From Hypoxylon rubiginosum (taxonomy: Eukaryota > Ascomycota > Sordariomycetes > Xylariales > Hypoxylaceae), in the NCBI GenBank assembly GCA_902806565.1, contig CADCXA010000030.1, positions 930,001 through 994,000 of the forward strand: a stretch of DNA of 64,000 nt, given 5' to 3'. The notes beneath the pieces were generated by a model. It had not been told where the DNA came from, did not search any database, and saw only the letters and a program-made list of their open reading frames with translations. The translations under genes were made by a program, and so were the position numbers. Below, piece by piece: positions 56,935 to 64,000 of this stretch (within the stretch, counting starts at the first letter, position 1; each line of letters opens with the position of its first letter).

Positions 56935-57742
56935 TGTGCTCGAGGCGGATGTCGGGCGGTTTCAATGCCTTGTTATTCGGGAGTGGACGGGGGGTGGACG
57001 AGGGTTGGTGATGAAATGCAGTCTTCCAGGTTGGCACTGAGAAAAATAGAGCATCATCAATTGAGCCATTTTGATTGGCCCGAGGCCTTTTTAGCTGCTG
57101 TCACGTGACTACACATCAGCCCATCAGTCCGAGCTCAAATAATCGATAGCTTCCATTTTCAAGACAAGTGCTAAACATAGACGTGATTTCCTCTATGCCT
57201 GGCTGAAAGAAAAGAACCACAGATCTTTAATCATGAAACTTCACAAAGTCGCCATTATTTCGTTACATTGGAATAGATACTTCGATATTATTACGTGTGA
57301 GAGCCAACATTGTTATAATCTTGTAACTTGCTCAAGAGGCTGCATATAACAAGTTTTATAGTATATAGCCGCATTCACTACATACAAGGGCGGCTATAAG
57401 TAAACGTATTCGACATCGCAAGTTTTTACCTTATATTTCCGTTGCCTTGATGAAGCTGCAAATATGAACTCGAATCTTTCTTCGTTATCCTCCATAATTA
57501 TCTAGGTATGTGCCTTTCATCTCACTTTCGGTATGCCTACAGGACGAGAAACTCCTAACTCCATAGCACCCGAGCGTAGCCGGTATGCAAGCACGGTGAC
57601 GCATAAGACAGCCAAGTCAGCTTATGAGGGTCAAATTTTTATGTGGCAGGGGTATCAAATTCTTATATCGACTTCCAAAAGCGAACCTATAAACCATCAC
57701 CGTACATACTGACGTTACACACTGACTAATATGCTGATGCAC
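56935..57742. other. Intergenic, no gene seen
   Basis: Qcr6 promoter side, AT-rich from 57120 on. No conserved ORF. Confidence 0.6.
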
Positions 57743-58582
57743 TCATTGTCTCTCTGCTTCCTCCCGCATATGCTCATCAAAGCGCATGCTCACCGCCTGA
57801 GCCTGAGCTTCGTCGTAGTTCGGCGGTGGCTCGTCCGGCATCTGCTGGTTGGCCTGTTCTCCCCGTACCGCCTCATCCGCTCGCTGAGCTACCTCGCGGG
57901 CTTGGTTAGGGTTATCACTACCCTGAGGCGCGCTATATTCTGGCAATTGCTCGTCGTGGACGGTTTGCGCCCAATTACTCTGGCCTGATTCCTCCGCAAT
58001 CTGTGCCGCGTGGTGTAGGCGGCCTTTCAGTTCCACGAACTTGGCCTCGAATTCGCTAGAACCGCCGTCTTTGAATGTCAATTTCAGAATTACTCTGGGA
58101 AACTCCGGGGGAATGTTGCCGTCAGGTACCGGTCGCACACTAGCTTCCCAATACCATGGTCCGATCCATGACGAATTCATACGGGTATCTTGGCACCCCA
58201 GTATCTTAGAGGAGAAAGACTTGAACTGGTCCGTGGGTTTGGAAGGTAGATAGATTAACTGAGCACGGACGTTAGCCGCATAATTAATTCGTGTAGCGTG
58301 GTACATAATATGCCACTAACTTACTCTTTGATTTGTTATGTAGGCCGTTCCGTTCTCGCTCTTGATATTGAGAGGAGGGACGTCCTGCGGCTGGTTCGGA
58401 GCGGTTATGCTGAGAGCTATCCGCCCTCTCGTTTTGTGTAAGATACTCTCATGCGGCAGAGGTTCTATATCCCCGGCCCGAGATAGCATGACCCAACTGG
58501 CGTCTAAGTTAGTGTCCTCCTCACCCCGGTTACTTTGACTAAGAATGTATGATGCATGCTGGTCGTGAAGCCCGTAATCCAT
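57743..58582 (-). CDS. WBP2-like GRAM-domain protein with PPxY motif
   Basis: WBP2 relatives bind WW-domain proteins such as Rsp5/Nedd4-type ubiquitin ligases, and the GRAM domain contacts lipids. Exon 1 is 58325-58582 and exon 2 is 57743-58258. The intron (66 nt, donor GTAAGT, branch GCTAAC, acceptor CTCAG) joins GTAYITNQR to LIYLPSKP; 257 aa. The GRAM-like core covers about residues 35-155 (SWVMLSRAGDIEPLPHESIL, then LIYLPSKPTDQFKSFSS, then FPRVILKLTFKDGG, then FVELKGRLHH). The Gln/Glu-rich tail has PPPNYDEA, a PPxY WW ligand. The first 34 residues are doubtful: CACTAACTTAG just before the core could be an intron end, so the true first exon may be elsewhere. The frame further upstream opens only with GTG. 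Confidence 0.87.
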
Positions 58583-59099
58583 TATGACGACAACGACGAC
58601 GACGACGGGAGACGAAGGGGCGGCAGAGCCGTTTACGCACACACGGGGCCGTGCGGAATGGAAGAGCGAGGCTCTCAGGGAGGACAGGGACGGATATCAC
58701 ATCCTAAAAGTCGTGGATGGAGGGAAGAGGGAGGAAGAGGGAAAAGGGGGAGGCAGGGGGCAGGGCTGAAAGGCTAAAGGGCTAGACGGGGCCCAGGTCG
58801 ACGGGAGAGAGACAGATGAAGAGAGGCTCTTACATACTTTATTGACATTTTGGGCAAATTTGAAGGTGGTCAGCTTTCGGGTCTTGTGCACAAAGTCCTA
58901 GTAAGTGTCAACCGAGCTCCTGGGATTCGTCGGCACAACGAAAACGGGCAGGGTTCCAGCGATTCTGGTGTCAAGAGCTGGCTCGGTGGACTCTCGCTGG
59001 TCTCGGAGCGGCACGGCTTGCAGCAAGTTTGAAATAGCGATGGAGATGTTGATATTGGTAATGTGGGCCACTAACACGGTAGCCGCTTAAGCTGTTCTG

Positions 59100-59132
59100 C
59101 CGGAACTGGAACTGGAACTGGAGCTGGAACTG
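59100..59132. repeat. 6-bp tandem repeat (GGAACT)
   Basis: Five or so units of GGAACT with one GGAGCT variant. Confidence 0.75.
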
Positions 59133-59431
59133 GTAGCAGAACGGCACGACTTGACAGGGCGCTGCAAGGTCTCGCAGGTGTGGAGGCGTCTGGACGCCTT
59201 TAGTGGAGAGCGAGATTGATATTGAAGCAATGGTGGTGCAATAGGGAGTATTCCTGGCCTCTACTGCAAGGTGCAAACCGGTTTGTTCGTGGCTAACCTA
59301 TTGTACATACCGGCACTGGCTGCTTAACCCTCTCTTAGGTATCCTGCCAACCTGCTAACCAGCTAACCTGGGGCTTTTAGGTAGAACCTAGGTTCGGGGT
59401 TTTGACATCCGTAGCCGGGCGAGCTGGCAGC

Positions 59432-59475
59432 GGTAGTAGCAGTAGCAGTAGTAGCAGTAGTAGTAGTAGCAGCAG
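59432..59475. repeat. Mixed AGC/AGT trinucleotide repeat
   Basis: Alternating TAG and CAG triplets over about 44 bp in a non-coding stretch. Confidence 0.75.
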
Positions 59476-60503
59476 CGGACCAAGCGGTACCTTAGCGGTG
59501 GCGGTAATGGCGAAGCTAGCTGAGACCACAAGGTATCTTCTACTATTGTAGATTAGTAGATATGTTAGGTACAGGATACCCTTTTTTTCTTCTCGATTCA
59601 CGATAGAACGGGTAGGGTGATGACGAAGGCGGACGAACGATGGTAAGGAATGGGTAAGCGATGTGCGCCGTACGTCTTAGCTAAAGGGACTTGTAATGTG
59701 TGATGACTAGCAATGACTGGCAACGACTGGTAATGGTAGGCAGAGCTCCAGTGCTCTAGACCAGGGTTGGGTTATGCGTGCCAAGCCTCCGCGCCAAGAG
59801 CCGGGTGTGAAAGCCCTAAGGCAAGGAGCTAAGAATGGAACTGACTAACTCGATTTGGCAGGTGGTGATGATGTACATATGTACTTGAAGACGCCGACTG
59901 GAGAAGTCGGATACTTGCGCCCACCGGCCAAACTACGTTGCAATTACAAGTACCCTGCTTCTGATAAGATTGATTAGGTACATACAATGGTAACACAAAG
60001 TTTTTTTTCCCTTTCTTTTGCAGGAGGGGTAATCGTTGTAAATCAATATAGGTATCATGAATTAGCTAATCGACCACATGGGAAAAGTTAGGAGTATAGT
60101 ATGGGGATATCGTTATCGTTATAAATACATGTAAGTAGTCATATAAATTATCTACCAAGTTTCCATAATATACTTTAAATATTAGGTATATATATCTGAT
60201 CAATATTCCAATTCTCATCGCTACTAAACCTCAGCGTTAGCTAGGTAGTTTCTACTAACCTACAAAGTATAGACCTACAGACTTACAGACTCTAGACAGA
60301 CCTAACAGACCTGCAGCCTTCACATGCTTCCAACGGTTGTCCTTCACGGGGTCACTCATCCTCATAGTTACATCTCGGACTAGCTCGATAATCACAATTG
60401 GCGGATTCCAATAAATATGGCCCAGAAAGGAAAAGCAGACTATGGGTCTACCATGTTTCGGGTTCGGCCTCATGTCAGTAAGATTGCTTGAACGTCGCAG
60501 ACG

Positions 60504-60530
60504 CAGCAGCAGCAGCAGCAGCAGCAGCAG
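60504..60530. repeat. (CAG)9 microsatellite
   Basis: Nine perfect CAG units; the surrounding frame is not supported as coding. Confidence 0.85.
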
Positions 60531-62610
60531 GATGAAGGTACAGAGTTGCATGTTGATTACGTAATTGATCCTGAATTAGACTAGGTTACCTTCATTGAAT
60601 GTTTATAATTGACTAAAACTGCGCCTGCATGTACATATGTACTATGGAGTTACTATCTCCTTTTGCTTCTGATATTAACTGACTTGTTCATAAGACATCT
60701 CTTAATATTTTCTTTTAAAGCCTTACGCAACGTGGTATCACTAATAAGTCTTATTAGACTTTACTTCTTTGAATATAGGTTGCAATATACTACGTAGAAG
60801 ACGCCGTATATATAGAACTATTGGACTATACTGCCATCGAAGTCGTAGCATTCAGTCTCAATGTTTCAATAGTTATGTTACCTCATTCCAAAGCCCAACT
60901 TACACCTGTTAACCAACAACTCCGGCTTCTCCTCCGGGTGGCACGCGGCCAGAATTCCCATATTTGCAAGCTGGTCATGGTCGGCTTCCTCCGCTCTGAT
61001 CGTCCAAGCCGTTGACGAGCAGATATAGCGCCAAGACTTGGGTTCTAATCCTTTTCGACCTCTATTCCTGCTGCTGTTCCCGTATACTCTGCCGGCATAT
61101 CGACCAGCTTACTTGCCTTGGGCGACTACCTTGTTTCGACCCCATCATGGATCTGTCGCCTAGCTGGCCATTGGCTGCAAGCCTGCGTCCAACGACCAGC
61201 CTCCCGACCCTTCTCCCATCCTTCTGGGCCTATCAAAGCACCCCAACCGACCCAAGCTGATATTCCTGCAGAGGCCATCACTGCGCAGGCCCAGGGAGGG
61301 CGGGCTAGCTGGCTAGCTAGACCTGGGGATAATGCCTGCCTGTGGCTCAAGCTTGTTGCCAAGTACAGTCCGATTCCCATGAAATATATCCTCGGGAGCT
61401 TTCTATTCCCCGGTTCACACACATACAAAATGCAACTCTGCCGGACCAATACCCTTTCCGTTGCACCGTCATCTGCGGGATCTGCTCTCTGCCCGACGGC
61501 ATCTCTCCTAATTGGTTCGCCCTCGGCTGCGGCTCCGCAGCAAATAAAGGGATTCATCATAATTCGTGGCGGCTGCTCAGCGCTACGTCTTCGTTTTTAT
61601 GATGGCACCTTCGATAACCGTGTGTTAATCGAATGGTGGCGATGGAGAAGAATAAGACGAAGAGGAAGAAGAACCTGATGGTGTCCCTCTGGAAGGGTGA
61701 CGTTACGTTAATCGAAAACCTACCTAAGATCCTGCTTGGTCTCGACTCTCTCTTTTACAAGCCCCCTTTACCACCCTCCCCCCCGAAACTGTAATCTTCC
61801 ACGAAATAACCCAAGGGGTCGCTTAGATTCTAATTTGTTCTCGCTTGTCCATCTTAGCGTGCATTGCATCACTGGCAGGGGGTAATCTCTTCCTAAACCG
61901 AACTTCAAGTTTGAACACGATCTTGTCATTCACTCATGCCGGCCTATCGTGAAAGCCTCTCGATGGCTGGCCCAAACCACGTCACCTAGCGGAGACGGTT
62001 CGGAACTAAACCCACGGCCGCGACTGAAGATCTGTGTGCCATCGTACACTTTCTTTTTTGCAAGCGCAAGAGATGCCTTCTTCGGCGCACCGGGGGAAGG
62101 GGAAGGGACCCTGAGTTGGCGTATTCCCGCTATGTCGATGCGCCTCCGGCGACCAACATGCGGCGCACCTGCAACGTGAGGGTGTATTATGGCTCCCCCC
62201 TCCTAACATGGGACGCTATGTGATGATGTGGCGGGCTGGTAAAGCTTCAACGAACTTTGCGTTTTGCCGATCGAACCCCCGGCAGCGTGTATCAGTATCA
62301 TCAGGACTGGCGGGTAGCTTTGGGGAGAGAGCTGAACGTGGATCCAGTCTTCCGGCAGAAGACAAAGGCACGCGGGCAATGATTGTGTGTGTGTGTATAT
62401 GCGATTTACGCACAGCTCGGGCTAATACCTGCCAAATCCACCCCGAAAACAGAGATATGGAGAGAGAGAGAAAGCCAGAAGCGAAGCAAAGCGCGAGGTT
62501 TGTTGACGTCGCCGATTGCGGTCAAATCTCCACGGAGAAGCTTCCTCTTCATAACGTAACCTCTATTATTAGGTAGCAGACCAAGTTTGCGGTTGGCTTT
62601 TTCAGTTCCG

Positions 62611-62630
62611 TCTGTCTGTCTGTCTATCTG
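62611..62630. repeat. (TCTG)n microsatellite
   Basis: Tandem TCTG units with one TCTA variant. Confidence 0.75.
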
Positions 62631-63498
62631 CTCCAGTGCGTAGACGCCGTCCCCCCGCCCCCCATCGCGTTCGTCCGAAGGAAAACAGACGAGGACGCGA
62701 TGCACGAGGAATCGATTTCTAGGGGCGATCAGGAATTTGGAGATCGCTTTGGGACCTTGTTGCCGACATGAGCCAAGCCTGATGGTCCCCGAACGACTGT
62801 TGGTTCGATAGTCGGCAGGGTGATTGGGTGCTCCAATGGTAAGCCGAGATATCGTCAACCGTACTCGGACGTTCATGCCGGGGGCCTGTCACCGCTCCAA
62901 TTACCTGCGCTGTGGCTCCTTAGAGTGGCCGATTCGGCGCCCCGATAGCTGATCCTGTATAAGGCAAGTAAGCGATGGATACTATCAGAGACGTATACGG
63001 TAAGGGAGCACGCGCTCACGTGTGGCTTTTTAACAGCTGGCCTTTTTAGTTTACAGATGATCAGAACACACAGAAACAGAAAAAAACCAAAGTTAATTCC
63101 CTTGAGGACATTTTGATTCATTGAGCCGTATAGTAGTCATAAGCGTTCATGATCATTTCATTCTACCGCACACCGCATCGTGTGTAGCCCATTTGGTCCA
63201 ACCGGACGTCATTACCAAGCGACGAGGAAAGATGGAAACCTAAAATCATGATGGCGTGACAAAGAGACCGGTGAAAAACACCCCTGAAAAGCCCAATGAC
63301 GAAAAGAATCCCCCCCATTCCCAAATACAGTACATGGTCAGGAATGCCGACATCCAAGCTCAACGCAACGAACTCCCGGCGAACAACCCAAAGTCAGCAA
63401 GCAAGCAGGCATGAATTCCGAACACGGGCGTCATTCAATTTCCCTTCCGGAAGCACCTCCGCAGATGCTAGGCCTTAACGCCGCAGCAAGGCCTCTTT

Positions 63499-64000
63499 CT
63501 ACGAGAGCCAGTTCTCGCTCGGCTTTCCTCCTGGGGTAGCCGGTCCACGAGAAGCGTCTAAGCCCAGATGGAGCTTTGGCATCTCGATCTTCGGCGGCGG
63601 TTCGTCCTTCTTGCCCTTGTTACCACCGCCGCCGCCTCCATACTTCTTGGTAGGGCTCTTTGGTTCCGCGGGGGGTCCGTATCGTACATCGCGCACATCC
63701 CAGCCGTCTTCAGCTGCAGCGGCGACCCAAGTTCGCAGAGCGTCATGCACGCCGGGGTAGAACTTCTCTTTGCAGAGGCGCAGGCTAGCTCCCATGCAGC
63801 GCTCCCACCCCGAGATCTGGAGGAACCCACGAAGGCGGTTGCGCTCTTCCGCGGTCGGTGTGCAGGCGACGATGGCGTTCAGGAGGTCAAGGTGCGAAGC
63901 CAAGTAGTTCGTAGCGTCCCATTCTACACCGCCAACGTAGGGAGCAGCAGGGACCGGAGGTCTCTCCTGTGGGAAATGGATTTGCATGTAAGTCGCGCTG
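63499..64000 (-). CDS. C-terminal part of a larger protein cut by the right edge
   Basis: The last exon ends at the stop at 63499. Its frame opens with an ATG at 63987, but TTTCCCACAG just after that (about 63967) looks like an intron acceptor, so the exon probably begins near 63966 with ERPPVPAAPYVGG and earlier exons lie outside the window. The visible part has VEWDATNYLASHLDLLNAIV, then TAEERNRLRGFLQISGWERC, LRLCKEKFYPGVHDALRTWV and EDGWDVRDVRYGPP. It closes with a Gly/Lys linker and PPPKIEMPKLHLGL. The mixed helical region looks well conserved; I have a vague memory of similar text in a fungal formin-type (GBD/FH3) protein, but this is not reliable enough to name it. Confidence 0.72.
   Translation of the reverse strand, partial: SATYMQIHFPQERPPVPAAPYVGGVEWDATNYLASHLDLLNAIVACTPTAEERNRLRGFLQISGWERCMGASLRLCKEKFYPGVHDALRTWVAAAAEDGWDVRDVRYGPPAEPKSPTKKYGGGGGGNKGKKDEPPPKIEMPKLHLGLDASRGPATPGGKPSENWLS

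Larger units (their letters stand above)
58583..63498. other. Gene-poor stretch of about 4.9 kb
   Basis: ORFs reach about 186 codons near 61.1-61.7 kb but overlap on both strands without domain features. It is rich in simple repeats (59100-59132, 59432-59475, 60504-60530, 62611-62630). Confidence 0.5.

Noticed and set aside
61118..61678. 186-codon plus ORF
   Set aside because: Overlapped by frames on both strands, with no domain, signal peptide or splice evidence.
62216..62300. TTCGATC-like T-loop on the minus strand
   Set aside because: The flanking bases do not pair into a 5-bp stem.

Overview
The window is nuclear DNA of a filamentous ascomycete, most likely a Sordariomycete; the order is not certain. 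The reasons are short spliceosomal introns (mostly 52-205 nt) with GTRNGT donors and CTRAC branch sites close to the acceptor, and recognisable fungal orthologues such as Rad4, HMG-CoA synthase, Erg27, Qcr6 and a WBP2-like GRAM protein. There are no bacterial operons, CRISPR arrays or phage features. Gene models were built by hand: reading frames were joined where a donor, branch site and acceptor restore a family motif, and non-ATG starts were moved to the first plausible ATG.

Layout, left to right. Rad4/XPC repair protein (-, 1-2096, cut by the left edge). Small Cys/Trp-rich protein (-, 3028-3291). Secreted amidase (-, 4443-6273). Five-exon one-pass membrane protein of unknown function (-, 8098-9535). 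Gene desert of about 8.3 kb (9536-17817). DHDPS/HOGA-type class I aldolase (+, 17818-18954). Eight-exon secreted tyrosinase (+, 21198-23686), convergent with a secreted, probably GPI-anchored GH79 glycosidase (-, 24067-26098). HMG-CoA synthase (-, 27093-28713). Bcs1-type AAA ATPase (-, 30923-32944). Low-complexity Pro-rich protein (-, 34996-35643). Class-V aminotransferase (-, 37480-38927). One-pass membrane protein with a large ectodomain (+, 41993-44391). CCDC174-like nuclear protein (-, 45606-46793). Homoserine dehydrogenase (+, 47138-48313), convergent with a 119-aa membrane protein that no long ORF reveals (-, 48401-48817). Erg27 3-ketosteroid reductase (+, 50237-51788). FLVCR-like MFS transporter (-, 52389-54362). 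Complex III hinge protein Qcr6 (-, 56161-56934). WBP2/GRAM protein (-, 57743-58582). A second long gene-poor stretch, then a protein cut by the right edge (-, 63499-64000).

Most genes are unrelated housekeeping functions: sterol synthesis (HMG-CoA synthase at the top of the pathway, Erg27 in C4-demethylation), respiratory complex III (Qcr6, and a Bcs1-family ATPase whose classical member assembles the same complex), amino-acid synthesis (homoserine dehydrogenase) and DNA repair. A secreted group (amidase, tyrosinase, GH79 glycosidase) fits a plant-associated or saprotrophic life. I see no secondary-metabolite cluster, intact transposon or confident tRNA. Nothing here amounts to a clearly new biological system. 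The most useful leads are the intron-split small membrane protein, the uncharacterised five-exon membrane protein, two possible starts in the aldolase, and the gene deserts.
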